This document shows, piece by piece, positions 19,501 through 31,300 of a stretch of 64,000 bases of DNA (positions are counted from its first letter, which is position 1; each line of letters opens with the position of its first letter). The notes under the pieces are model-generated. The model was not told the origin of the DNA. It saw only the letters and a program-made list of their open reading frames with translations, and made no database searches. The stretch is from Asterias amurensis. Lineage: Eukaryota > Echinodermata > Asteroidea > Forcipulatida > Asteriidae. The stretch is taken from positions 10,986,501-11,050,500 of the forward strand of contig NC_092666.1 in the NCBI RefSeq assembly GCF_032118995.1, written 5' to 3'. Both the position numbers and the translations under genes were made by a program.

Positions 19501-21858
19501 CACTTACATTAAAGCCATTGGACCCTTTCGGTACAGAAAAAAAAAAAAAAGTTCACAGATTTACAAATAATTTACAGGGTTTACAGAAGGTAATGGTGAA
19601 AGACTTCTCTTGAAATATTAGTCCATGAAATGCTTTACTTTTTGAGAAAACGGTAAAACAATATAAATTCTCGTTAACGAGAATTACGGATTTGTTATAA
19701 ACACATGTCATGACACGGCGAAACGCGCGAAAACAGGAGTGGGTTTTCCCGTTATTTTCTCCCGGCTCCGATGTCCGATTGAGTCTAAATTTCCACAGGA
19801 TTGTTATTTTATATATAAGTTGTGATACACGAAGTGTGGGACTTGGACAATACTGTTTACCGAAAGTGTATAATGGCTTTAACCGGAATTGGTAGTTGTG
19901 GCTGGAGTGTATAAGGACACTGGACTCAAGCTCCCAGATACGACACTTGTGTCCTTAAAGGGTTTGCGTACTCTATGTACCACACAAAACATAATGCCAA
20001 AAGATTTACATTTCACTTACTCGGTCCGAAGATAATGATAGAAAACTTCCAATAAAATTGCTGAGGTGCTGTAGTTTATGAGAAATGAGTAAATCAATTT
20101 CCTGATAATAATTGTCGTCTCCGTCAGATGGATTTACGCAACTCTCCTGAAAGTATTGCTCTGTGATGTTCACTTTTTTTTTGCGCAAAAATTTGACGAC
20201 TAATGAGGTTGAAAACTTATTAAAACAATAAAAAAAATAACATTATCATTGTTATTATTATCTTCAAACTAAGGGATATAATCTTTCCTTCTCCTTCCCT
20301 TCCAGTGTTGCTCAGAGTGCCCAGCAGAAACAGGTCGTTCAAGAAGCTCTTCATGAGATGGACAAACCCCTGGCTCGTTACCGAGATGACAACGACCTGG
20401 ACGCCATGTTGAAGGAACAGGAAAGAGACGGCGATCCGATGATGGCCTTCTTGCAGAAGAAACAATCGCAGAAACGAGCTGCTAGTGGCATTAAGGGTAA
20501 GAGACCATTACAAAGCAGGACAGTTCTTTTCAGAACTGGTATTGTCTCCCGAACATCCGATAAATCTACTTCGAGGTAGTAGAATAAAGAAAGACAGTTC
20601 TCTAAGAACAAACTCTACCTGGCAAGTAGATACACACATGGTGTTAGCACAAACCAAATATATTGATACCCCAACATGCAATGCCACAAATTCAATAAAG
20701 AGACCATGGTAATACGATCAAGCGAAGAAACAAGCCAAAACAGGCCATCAGGTGAATTTTTAAAAAACTTTTTTTGTAAATTTAAAGGCACTGGACACTA
20801 TTGGCAATTACTAAAAATAATATTTTTGCATAAAAACTTACTTGGTAACGAGCAATGGAGAGCTGTTGATAGTATAAAACATTGTGAGAAATGGCTCCCT
20901 CTGAAGTAACATAGTTTTTGAGAAAGAGGAAATTTCTCACTCAAATATTAAAGTATCAGACCTGAAGCATTTTATTATGCATCTGAAAGCATAAACAAAT
21001 TGTGAAACAAGGGTGTTTTTTCTTTCATTATTCTCTTGCAACTTCAATGACCAAATGCGTCAAAATTTTCACAGATTCATGATTTGATGCATATGTTGGG
21101 AAACACGAAGTGAGAAGACTGGTCATTGACAATTACCAAACGTGTCCAGTGCCTTTAATCCTATATATATATATGTAAATGTTTAAATAAAACATCCGAA
21201 AGGTTCATTTCAAAAGGTGGTTGCATTTTTGAGAAATCGCTATTATTATTAATAGTTGCGATTATTAATTATAATTGTTAATAATTATAATTGTTTCTTA
21301 TTTGTGATTATTCTTCCTCCATGGACATATTCGCTTCGGATTTTCAGCGATTTCTGTATGTTACTAATTTTACTGTTTTCCCTGATGGATTTTTTTCTGA
21401 AAAGTAACTTTACAATTTAACATCCATTATATGGTTGCGGTACCCGCTGCCAAAAACATTGGATTCGAACTGCCTCTAGCTACCGGGCAGTCTCGGTAGT
21501 CTAGTTGATAAGACACTGCTCTAGTATTGCAAGGGGGGTGTTTTCGATTCCCACCCGAGTAACATGCCTGTGATATTATTTCACAGGACTCGGGAAAGTA
21601 CTGAGTATACAGTGCTAACACACATTGGTGTATGGGTAAAAACCAAAAATAAAAAACCTTTTATTATCTGTATTTTTTATAGAGAAGCCCAAATACAAGG
21701 GTCCACCGCCGCCTCCAAATCGCTTCAACATCATGCCTGGTTACCGATGGGATGGGGCGGACCGCTCCAATGGCTTCGAGAAGAAATCGATGATACGACA
21801 GGCGGATAAGAAAGCAATGAAGGAGATTGCTTATAAATGGAGCATAGAGGATATGTAG
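13586..21858 (+). CDS. BUD13: BUD13 homolog, RES-complex pre-mRNA splicing factor
   Basis: Nuclear spliceosome protein; with Snu17/RBMX2 and Pml1/SNIP1 it forms the RES complex that aids splicing and nuclear retention of unspliced pre-mRNA. Coding exons: 13586-13701, 16374-17575, 18577-18693, 19319-19439, 20306-20496 and 21683-21858. Phases are consistent and give 640 aa (human about 619). The N-terminus [16 protein letters not shown] and a basic KKKRRKKVK stretch match the family. Exon 2 encodes about ten [17 protein letters not shown] repeats (roughly residues 95-410), the counterpart of the RHDTPDPSP repeats in vertebrate BUD13. The C-terminal part has [13 protein letters not shown], the [11 protein letters not shown] motif, and the hallmark [20 protein letters not shown] ending KWSIEDM. 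The tryptophan in YRWDG fits the residue that inserts into Snu17's UHM pocket. A family tryptophan in NIWPGY is methionine here. Intron 1 contains a 1.6-kb foldback. Confidence 0.96.
14070..15673. mobile_element. Large foldback element (about 1.6 kb) in BUD13 intron 1
   Basis: Left arm of about 765 bp (14070-14835) and right arm of about 740 bp (14934-15673) are reverse complements with few mismatches, around a unique centre of about 100 bp. The outer end reads CAGTAACTGGGGCGCTGTAC. Each arm holds an inner homopolymer block: C15 then A15 at 14730-14758 on the left, T/G runs at about 14985-15021 on the right. No transposase frame was recognised. Open frames of 60-114 codons inside lack recognisable domains. 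Confidence 0.88.
17807..18179. mobile_element. MITE-1 foldback in BUD13 intron 2
   Basis: TTAAAGGAACACGTTGCCTT at the left end and its complement at the right end, with TTAA at both edges and a central ATGG...CCATAAATGGCCG palindrome partly lost. Confidence 0.88.
18897..19085 (+). mobile_element. SINE-A, tRNA-derived
   Basis: CTAGCTACCGGGCAACCTCG, A-box-like CTAGTTGGTAAGACAC, intact B box GGGTTCGAATCCC, and tail CGGTGTATGGGTAAA. Confidence 0.82.
19156..19280 (-). mobile_element. SINE-A fragment (minus orientation)
   Basis: The reverse complement contains GTTAGTAAGACGCTGTTC, a B-box-like AGGTTCGAATC, and GAGCTTGGGAATGTACTGAG. It is truncated at its head, and ends 38 bp before the BUD13 exon 4 acceptor. 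Confidence 0.7.
19509..19882. mobile_element. MITE-3 foldback
   Basis: TTAAAGCCATTGGACCCTTT at the left end faces CGAAAGTGTATAATGGCTTTAA at the right end. The second copy is at 25664. Confidence 0.78.
20781..21158. mobile_element. MITE-2 foldback in BUD13 intron 5
   Basis: TTTAAAGGCACTGGACACTA at the left end faces GTGTCCAGTGCCTTTAA at the right end, TTAA at both edges. Confidence 0.85.
21432..21645 (+). mobile_element. SINE-A, nearly full length
   Basis: Begins GGTTGCGGTACCCGCTGCCA before the usual CTAGCTACCGGGCA head. The A box is intact. The B-box position reads TTTTCGATTCCC and is mutated. It ends about 38 bp before the BUD13 last-exon acceptor at 21683. Confidence 0.78.
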
Positions 21859-21906
21859 GGAAGATGTTGTGAAGCTCAAAGACACCTTAGGTATTGTCAA
21901 AGACCT

Positions 21907-22156
21907 GGGCCCAACTTCATGGCTCTGCTTACCGTAAGCACGGAATCGGCCCTTACGGAAGCAGGGAATTTTGTGCTTGCGGCAAGAGTATTTCACGAGT
22001 TAGCAGTGAATTTTGGCTTCTGCGCGTGCCTACTCCACGTTACTAGGCATTCTTTGCTCACAAGGCTAGCTCAGTAATGCGGCGCTTGCACGTAAGTGGG
22101 GAATCGTGATCGTAAGCGCAGAATTATGCGGTAAGTAGGGCCATGAAATTGGGCCC
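21907..22156. mobile_element. MITE-4 foldback in the BUD13 3' UTR or flank
   Basis: GGGCCCAACTTCATGGCTCT at the left end faces GGGCCATGAAATTGGGCCC at the right end. It begins 48 bp after the BUD13 stop codon, so it is probably transcribed as 3' UTR. Confidence 0.82.
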
Positions 22157-22434
22157 AGTATTTTCACTTGGTGTATCCCATCATGCAAAAGTTTCAAATC
22201 CAATTTATGTATTTCGTTACTCATCAATGAAACTCTCCATCATGGTAATTATATAAATTCTGCTGCAGACACGGTAGTAATAATAGGAAAATGAGTAGTT
22301 TGTCGATTTATGTCATTTATCATTTTGTAAGTTTTAAAACAGCATAGTTTATGCTTTTATACTGTTTTAACCCCATGTTGATATCACCTTTGGTACAAAA
22401 GTTGTAAAAGTAGAAACACCAAGAGATGCGAGAA

Positions 22435-22440
22435 AATAAA
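22435..22440 (+). terminator. Candidate polyadenylation signal for BUD13
   Basis: AATAAA about 580 bp after the stop codon. A second strong candidate is at 24563-24568 (GCAATAAAAA). The choice between them cannot be made from sequence alone. Confidence 0.35.
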
Positions 22441-22930
22441 AAGAAGTTTGAAGTTGAGTTGTTCATTGAAAATACATAATTAATACTTCTTTTTTATATG
22501 TATATACATATCATTTATAAACCACAAGGGAAACTGAATGGATAAATTTTAAATGATTTTGGGTTGAACAAAGAAAAATTTGGAGTCAAACCAATGACCT
22601 CCAACTTAACGAGTCAGCGGTAGATATTTTTAGTATTTCAGGCATGTCAGACTTCCTCTTTTCAGCTAATTTCCTCTGGTTTCGATTTTCCTCTTTTTTT
22701 TTCCTTACTTACTTTGTACAAAAGTGAAGGAAAATTGTCTTTTCCTCTTTTTTGCTTGCCTGGTTTTCTCTTTTCCTCTTTTTTTCATGTTAGTTACTCA
22801 CATGCCTGCTATTTGAGACAGACTCTGGTTTTATAGCCCCATGCCTGCTGCTGCCCCTTTATATGTCACTATGATCATTGGTGCTGTACTTGATCTTAGC
22901 TTGGGTTTTTCAGTGTATGTTTTAATAGAT

Positions 22931-23195
22931 GTTAAATTTGCATCGGGGATAAAGAATATTAATTTGGGTTTTTTTTTTTTTTTTTTTACCCGTACACTGA
23001 TGTGTGTTAGCACTGTATACTCAGTACTTTCCCGAGTCCTGTGAAAAAATTTCACAGGTATGTTACTCGGGTGGGATTCGAACCCACGACCCTTGCAATT
23101 CTAGAGCAGTGTCTTACAAACTAGACTACTAGAGGTTGCCCAGTAGCTAGAGGCAGTTTGAATCCTATGTTTTGGCAGCGGGTACCGCAACGATA
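22931..23195 (-). mobile_element. SINE-A, full length (minus orientation)
   Basis: The reverse complement shows TTGCGGTACCCGCTGCCAAA, a CTAGTTTGTAAGACAC A box, an exact GGGTTCGAATCCC B box, the tail TACGGGTAAAAA, and a final TATTCTTTATCCCCGATGCA segment. A second truncated tail follows at 23213-23262. Confidence 0.82.
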
Positions 23196-23439
23196 TAATA
23201 GATCTTAATTAATTTGCATCAGGGATAAAGAATATTAATTTTTTTTTTTTTTTTTACCCATAGTGTATGTTTTTTTTTCTTTAAGTAGAAACTTTAAAGT
23301 AATTTTTTTAAATGAGATAGATTAAAAGATTGTGATTCCTTTTGTAGACCAAGTTCGTCGTGTCCATGACATGAATCCCTACTCACTGTGAGTGAAGATG
23401 TACATGTATGTAATATAATTTACCTCATTTGCTCCAATA

Positions 23440-23824
23440 TTAAAGGCAGTGGACACTATTGGTAATTACTCAAAATAATTATTAGCGTAAAACCTTTCTT
23501 GGTGACGAGTAATGGGGAGAGGTTGATGGTATAACATTGTGAGAAATGGCTCCCTCTGAAGTGCCATAGTTTTCGAGAAAGAAGTAATTTTCCACGAATT
23601 TGATTTTGAGACCTCAAGTTTAGAACTTGAGGTGTCGAAATCAACTATCTAAACGCACACAACTTCGTGTGACAAGGGTGTTTTTCTTTCATTGTTATCT
23701 CGCAAGTTCGATGACCGATTGAGCTCAAATTTTCACAGGTTTGTTATTTTATGCATATGTTGAGATACACCAACTGTGAAGGCTATAGTCTTTGACAATT
23801 ACCAATAGTGTCCACTGTCTTTAA
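23440..23824. mobile_element. MITE-2 foldback, best preserved copy
   Basis: TTAAAGGCAGTGGACACTAT at the left end faces ATAGTGTCCACTGTCTTTAA at the right end. The inner stem includes GAGACCTCAAGTTTAGAAC. Confidence 0.88.
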
Positions 23825-25181
23825 ATACCAGAGATTTATTTGTGAGATACTTAACCTTCAATTGTAAGTGGAGAATTACTTTCCAAGAATTTTGGTTTTA
23901 AATTTAAAACTAATACTATGGCTATAAAAGTTGTGCTGCAAATTGTGGCACTCCTTATGCTAACATGTTTAGTGCCGGTCGCCCAAGTTGGGCAATTTCT
24001 GCAACTTCTGCAGGGTTTATTTCATGGGGATCAAGCTACATGTGTATAGTACGGGTCGACCCAAATTGGGCAACTTCAGCAGCAAGAATGCAATTAATTA
24101 GTTACACTCCTTTCGACACACCTATGTTTCGACACCCTTGTTCAGACAACCTTAGTGTATGTGCTTAACCCTTACTCAACCTTTACCATTGCAATCACAG
24201 GACTTATTTCAAAACATAGGTGAAAACTGTTATGTTAGAACTGCTGAACTTTGTAGTTTTACCTTCTATGTACAGTGTTATGTATGCTAAAGTTACTTAG
24301 CATTTCAAAGTGTCACTAAACATAATTCAGTTTACTGTCCATACTACTGTTGTAATTGATATTAGTTGTTTATACTCAAATGTATTATTTTATCTAAGCA
24401 AAAAATCTTGTGGAATCTATTCTAGTTAATTTTGTTTTATAATTAAGTCCCTCTTGTAATGATTTCAGTTCCTTATTTTAATTTGATTGTATAATATAAT
24501 GTACATTTTTCTCCATCAACTGTGTGAATGTTTTCACTGTGCATGTCCACTATAGATTTTGCAATAAAAAACAATAACAAAGAATTGCTGAATGTTTTGT
24601 CTTCACTTTTTGCTGTCAACCATAGACACTATCCTGGGATCAAATTCATAGAGCTGCTTTAAACGCATAAATTATTGCTTAGCAACAATGAGCAGAATAC
24701 CAATCACACAATGTATATGTTACGTGGCACTTTGGCTGGTAACTTTACTTTGAGTAAGCATAATGTTGTAGGAAGCTATATGTTTTATGCTTACAAACAA
24801 ATCAGGTCAAGCCCAGTTCAACAAATGTGATGCGATTCACGTGAAATCGTGGGAATTCATGCCCATTACTGATTATTTTTCTCAAAAACTTCTTTGATGA
24901 TTAATAGAAGTGTTTTGATTTTGTTTGGTGTTTATGTTGTTGTTTTTTGTGTTTTTCTTTCCCCCCCCCCTCCCATTTGTTAAACCTAAATTTGATGTTG
25001 GACTTTTTTTTGCTGTACCTATATAGTTTGATAAATCTGGAATAACTTGTTCGATTACTTTTTCAACAAATAAATGGATCATCAAATTGATCGCTATAGA
25101 GGAACCGATTTTATCAATTCTTTAGGACTACCCTTATTTGATACAATTATGGATTTTTGTTTCACTGCAATTATGTCAAAT
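23825..25181. other. BUD13-PPOX spacer
   Basis: AT-rich sequence without a recognisable exon. It holds the alternative polyadenylation signal at 24563, a degraded MITE-6-like stretch (24636-24806) and a C10 run at 24961. Confidence 0.5.
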
Positions 25182-25207
25182 GGGGGCGCTGTTAGAGGGC
25201 GCTGTTT
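25182..25207. promoter_or_regulatory. Paired GGGCGCTGTT motifs upstream of PPOX
   Basis: Two adjacent copies, GGGGGCGCTGTTA and GAGGGCGCTGTT, lie 151 bp upstream of the PPOX ATG. They share the core of the three motifs before BUD13. A CTCF-like function is a guess. Confidence 0.3.
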
Positions 25208-25357
25208 TTTTATTTTTTTCACTTCTTTTCTTGACTTCTTGGTAGGGAAACTCGTGTAAACATTTATTAGGACCCGACTGGTTACGACGAGACGTGCACA
25301 AATGCAATGTTTACAAATAATCTGACCCAGTTATTGTCGTTATAAAACTCGAAAATC

Positions 25358-28300
25358 ATGGCACTTCGAGGTGGAAAAGTTGATTTTTTGGTGCTAGGAG
25401 GTGGAGTTGGTGGTTTGTCAGCCGTATTCTACCTGCAACGTTTACTGGCTGCTGCTGAAACCGGAAACAGCAAAGACACTCAAGAAAACCCAACCAGTAA
25501 AAAGAAGGTAAACATGTATGTAGTTGCGATAACGTAACTCTCCTGCCGGCAGGAGGGTTACGTCAGGAGGGTTACGTTATCGCAACTAATAAACATGTAG
25601 TTTTTAACATCAAATTCGGAGTTTAGTATGATTATGAATGAGAAAATTGTGTGTATTGCCTTCTTAAAGCCATTGGACCCTTTCGGTTCAGAAAATAAAA
25701 CAAAAGTTCACAGATTTACAAATAACTTACACGGGGTTTACAGAAGAAGGCAATGGTGAAAGACTTCTCTTGAAATATTAGTCCATGAAATGCTTTACTT
25801 TTTGAGAAAACAGCAAAACAATATAAATTCTAGTTAACGAGAATTACGGATTTATTTTTAACACATGTCATGACACAGTGAAACACGCGGAAACAAGGGT
25901 GGGGTTTTCCGTTGTTTTCTCCCGACTCCGATGACCGATTGTGCCTAAACTTTCACAGGTTTGTTATTTGATATAGAAGTTGTGGTACACAAAGGGTGGG
26001 CCTTGGACAACACTGTTTACCGAAAGGGTCCAATTGCTTTAAACCATCATTAAAGCCATTACACACTTTCGGAACAGAATGAATGAATCATGTGAGGAAA
26101 TAATTTGTATAAAAAGAACAAAAATTCACCAGATCTCCGAACAAAAGAGTAAAAAATGTCTTAGGTTGAAAATTCGAACTTGATAAGCATTTATAGAAAT
26201 TCCTCAATAAATAGACTAAAACTTGTACCTCAATTCCAGATAGCGTTACTTGAAGCTACATCTCATCTCGGCGGCTGGTTGAACACAACACGAACCAACG
26301 AGGGCAGCATTCATGAAGCAGGCCCCAGAAGTATGAGGCCCCAGGGAATCGTAGGGAAAAACTCATTAAATCTGGTAAGGTTGAATTCATTCACAATTTG
26401 TTTATATTTTGATCTAATTTTTGTAACTTGTCTCGGCTAGCCTATCATTTGAAATACTTTTGGCAGCAAGGACAAGGTTGCAACAGTCGATAGAGCTGAT
26501 AGAGCCTTCTCGGTATATGGACCCAAACTCTGGAATAAACTTCCCAATCACATCAGGGACACAACATCATTCCACACATTCAAGGCACTTCTGAAAGCCC
26601 ACTTGTTTCAGGAGGCCTACCATCAATGAATTGTTATTTCTTCTGTGCCTCAGCGCCTCTTGATTGATTGCTTGATTGATTGCATTCATGCGCATGCCCC
26701 AGGTCAATGCCTTAGCTAATAGCATTTTTTGTTGTTGAAAATTTGGACTTGATTAGTTATTGAAGTTGCAAGAATATAATGAAAGAAAGAAAAACCTTTG
26801 TTGCACAAATTTGTGTGCTTTCAGATGCCTGAAAAAAGCTTCAGGCCTGAAGTCTTGATATTTGAATGAAAAATTACCACTTTCTCTCACGAACTACGTT
26901 ACTTCAGAGAGAGTCGTGTGTCACAATGTTTTTCACTGTCAACAGCTCTCCTTTGCCCACTACCAAGTAAGTAATATGCCACCAATTATTTTGAGTAATT
27001 ACCAATGGAGTCCAGTGCCTTTAACTTGAATTTGATTTCCAACACAGGCATCGACTCTAGGACTAACAGATGAGGTTGTATCTGTTCTTCATTCCCATCC
27101 TGCTGCTCAGCGACGATTCGTCTACACTCGAGGTAAACTTCATCAACTCCCCTCTAGCCTCGGTACGCTGCTCAGGAGACAGCAGCCCTTCTCCAGGCCG
27201 TTGGCCTTTGACCTTGCCAGAGAGATGCTTGTGAAGAGGTCAAAGGTTGAGGATGAGACAATGTATGAGTTTGGCCTGCGACGATTTGGCAAAGGGGTAT
27301 GGCTTGTAGTTGATGGTTTACTATTGATTTTTATTTACATTTTTTTCAATTTAAAGTTGTCTATTTACAGTCTTTCCATTAAAAGTTTACATTCACAATT
27401 TCCCATTTGCAGTGTTTCAAAGTACCTTTTTTCTATTTACCCTTTCAAATATAGTTTTCTTTTATCAATATTTCAATAAACAACTTTTCCATAATTGCCA
27501 TCATTCCATTTACATTTTCTTTTCCAGTTCCAATCTTTTCATTTTATTTTTTTGCTGTTCACAATTTTCTATTAACTTTGTCATTTACATTCCACAGTTA
27601 CTATTCCTTTAAACAAAAATCTGATGCCTATTTCAGATTAAAATAATTTTGAAAAGACCTTTTTTGCTAAAGGTTAAGTTTCCTTGCTAATCATTTTGTA
27701 TATATCAATATAAACCACAAGGGTTTTACACAAGGGATCAAAATTTCCCTAATCATTTTGTATCATATTTATATGTTCAGGGGTGGATTTCACAAAGGTA
27801 GTCCTAACTTAGGACTAGTCCTAACTTAGGACTAGTCCTAGGCAATGCTAAGAGATAGGACCATTCCTAAGTTAGAACCAGTAACTTATCCTAACTTAGG
27901 ACTGGTCCTATCTCTTAGCAGTGCCTAGGACTAGTCATAAGTTAGGACTACCTTTGTGAAATCCACCCCTGTATAGTTGTAATAATTTCCTGTGTGATTA
28001 AGTCACTCAAATTTATTTTCTTAGATTACAGAAAATCTTTTGGACCCATTTTGTCGAGGAATCTTTGCTGGGAAATTGTCCGAGTTGAGTGTCCGCTCCT
28101 GTTTCCCTCCACTGTTTAATTTTGAAAGAAATTACAGCTCAGTCATTCTAGGAGGTCTACTTGGACGAGCAAGTGAGTACAGTGTTTTATATGAAATGAT
28201 TTTTGGGGTTGAACAAAGAATTGACTAGAGTGGGATTCGAACCAACGACCTCCGGATTATCGTGCCGGCGCTCTACCAACTGAGGTATCTAGCCCTATAT

Positions 28301-31300
28301 TGGCAGTGTCCCTATTTTGTCAATATCTTTGTTCGGGGGTGCCAGTCAGAAGCCATACAACCGTTAACTGCCTTGTAGCCAGGGATCACACCCAAATTAC
28401 GATACAACCTGGGAAGCGGCAGCCAGGGGATCACCTTAAAGGGATGCGACTTTTTGTTTCAGAAATAAATATAAACCACAAGGGATTCGAACCAATGTTT
28501 TATATGAAGTCTGTGAAACAGCAGGGCTCATAGGCCAGTGTTTTTTGACACAACAAGTCGGGTGGTCTTGTGTTTTTCAATTGAGGTCTGAAATTTCATC
28601 TTTGAGAGGGCAAGGCCATTTTTCATTTTGCAAAGGGCATTTCCACTGTAAAATCTGAATGTCTATGGGACACTTTTGAAGGGGCACGAAGGCCAAGAGC
28701 AGGGGCAATGGAGGCCATGGTTTCAGTGGGGTCCCCGTGTAATTCCAGGCCTGGATGTTGGAGTATAGGGGTGTAGGAACATGTAGTGTACCCAGTTAAA
28801 ACATAGCTTGTGGCAGTGATTGGCCGGGCAGTTGAAGGGAAGGTACACGTTTGGTAAATGGTAATTACTTAAAACAAATATTAACTTAAAAACTGACTTG
28901 GTAACAAGCATTTGATAGCTGTTGGTAGTATATAACAGTGTGGGGAACGACTCCCTCTGAATTAACGTATAGTTTTTGAGAAAAAAGTAATTTCTCACTA
29001 AAATAATAAAAGACTTCTAGCTAGAAGTCTTTTATTCCTATCTGAAAGCACACAAATTTGTCCAACAAGGGTGTTTTTTCTTTCATCATTTTCTCGCAAC
29101 TACGATGACCAGTTGAGCCCAAATTTTCACAGGCTTGTTAGTTTTTGCTTATGAGGGGGGACACTGGTCTTTGACAGTTACCAATTGTGTACAGTGCATT
29201 TAGGAGCACCGGATTCAACCTCTGGTGTTTGATTGGCAGGGTTTGGGTTCGAATCCCAGTTGTGACACTTGCCATGTAAAACTGGGGAGGTAGGTGCTTT
29301 CTACTCTACTGACCAGGCTTCGGACTGATGATACCCAAGCCTACATCCGTATGGACTGTAAAAGGGGTAACCCTGTTTCAGCCCTAGGAGTAGATGGAAA
29401 CAACCTCTGGAAAGAAATAGGTTAAGCCCACACCTTGAAGTGGCCTTCAGGCCTTACTGGCGACTTGCATAAAAAATAAAAATTTAAATACAAAAAAAAA
29501 AGCTGTGCAAACCTGTCAAAAAACTTAAGAATGCTGTGAAACAGAGGCCTGTTAGTTCCAATGAACCACTGAAATCATGTGATATTATTCTTGTTGTTAT
29601 TGTTGTTTACTTCAGGTACTGATCCAACAGTAGGAGCTTCTGACCTCGTTCAACGAGCCAAAATGGAGAAGTGGTCAGTTTGGTCTCTCAAAGGTAAAGA
29701 AAAGTATTTTTTGTCTCTTTCTCTGTCCTACATGAAGTTGTTTTTGGCGTGTCGTGGCCTAGCGGTTAAGAGCACTGGATTCAAGCTCTGGTGTTCAATC
29801 AGCAGAGTGTGGGTTCGAATCCCGGTTGTGACACTTGCTACATAAGGTTGGGGAGGTAGTGCTTTCTACCATCCAGGCTTATGATTGATGATACCCAAGC
29901 CTACATCCATATGGACTGTGTAGGGGGTAACCCTGTTTCAGCCCTTGGAGTAGGTGGCAACGGCCCCTGGAAGAACAAATATTGTAGCCCACACATTGAA
30001 GTGGCCTTAAGGGCTTGTGTGTCTGGAAAATTGCATTAAAAAAAATTAAAGGAACACGTTGCCTTGGATCGGACGAGTTGGTCAAAACAAAAGCGTTTGT
30101 AACCGTCTTTTATAAAATGCATATGGTTGGAAAGATGTTTTATAAGTAGAATACAATGATCCACACAAGTTTGCCTCGAAATTGCGTGGTTTTCCTTCTA
30201 CTGTGCGAACTAACATGGTCGGCCATTTATGGGAGTCAAAATTTTGACCCCCATAAATGGCCGACATGTTAGTCGACGAGGTAAAAGGAAAACTACGCAA
30301 TTTCGAGGCATGTTTGTGTGGATCATTGTATTCTACTTTTACAACATCTTTCTACCCATATGCATTTTATAAAAAACGGTTACAAACGCTTTTCAAAGAC
30401 CAACTCGACCGATCCAAGGCAACGTGTTCCTTTAAGTTGAAGGCACTGTGTATACCTTTGGTGGTTCATCAAAGACCAGGGCTTGTGTGTCTGGCAAATT
30501 GCATTAAAAAAAACTAAGTTGAAGGCACTGTGTATACCTTTGGTGGGTCATCAAAGACCAGTATTCTTACTTGGTGTATCTCAACATATTCATAAAATAA
30601 CAAATCTGTGATTTGAGTGAGAAACTACCTCTTTCTCAAAAACTACATTACTTCAGAGGCAGCTGTTTCTCACCATGTTTTATACTATCAACATTGCTCT
30701 CTACTAAGGGACTAACAGGGTAGCTACTAGTTCTTTCACGGCTGTTTAAAACAGGCCTGGTCGACGACCCTGCAAGGTTTTAAACGGCCGTGAAAGAACT
30801 AGTTGCTACCCTTTTATTCCCATTCATAAATATCTTTTTGGTTAAAAGGCATAATAAAGTAAGAAACTCTGTAAAACTTGTTCGTTTCCGAGCTTGTGCT
30901 CTGTATGTTTCTACCTCCATGGTGTACATGTTACATGTACATGTATGACGTCTGCGTTTTGCATGCAGATTTTCGACAGTTTCCGCTTCGGTTCGTGCGC
31001 ATATAGTCTTGGTGCAACACGTTCTGTTTTCCTTTCACACACACCGCAGCCAACTCACCGACAGCGCCTGCATCGCCCGTAACAAGAAATGTCAAGCATC
31101 AAGACTGGCGCGAAGAATCCGCTCACAACCCGTTATAAACACTGGTCATTATCAAAGGTTTAACCCCCCCCCCCCACGCGCTCTCCACCAAAAGCAATAG
31201 TGAAACTGTCGGAGGTATTTATGAATAAGGTTTTATGCTAATACATATTTTGAGTAATAACCAATAGTGTCTTTAAGAGATGGGTAATGGATGTATTTTG

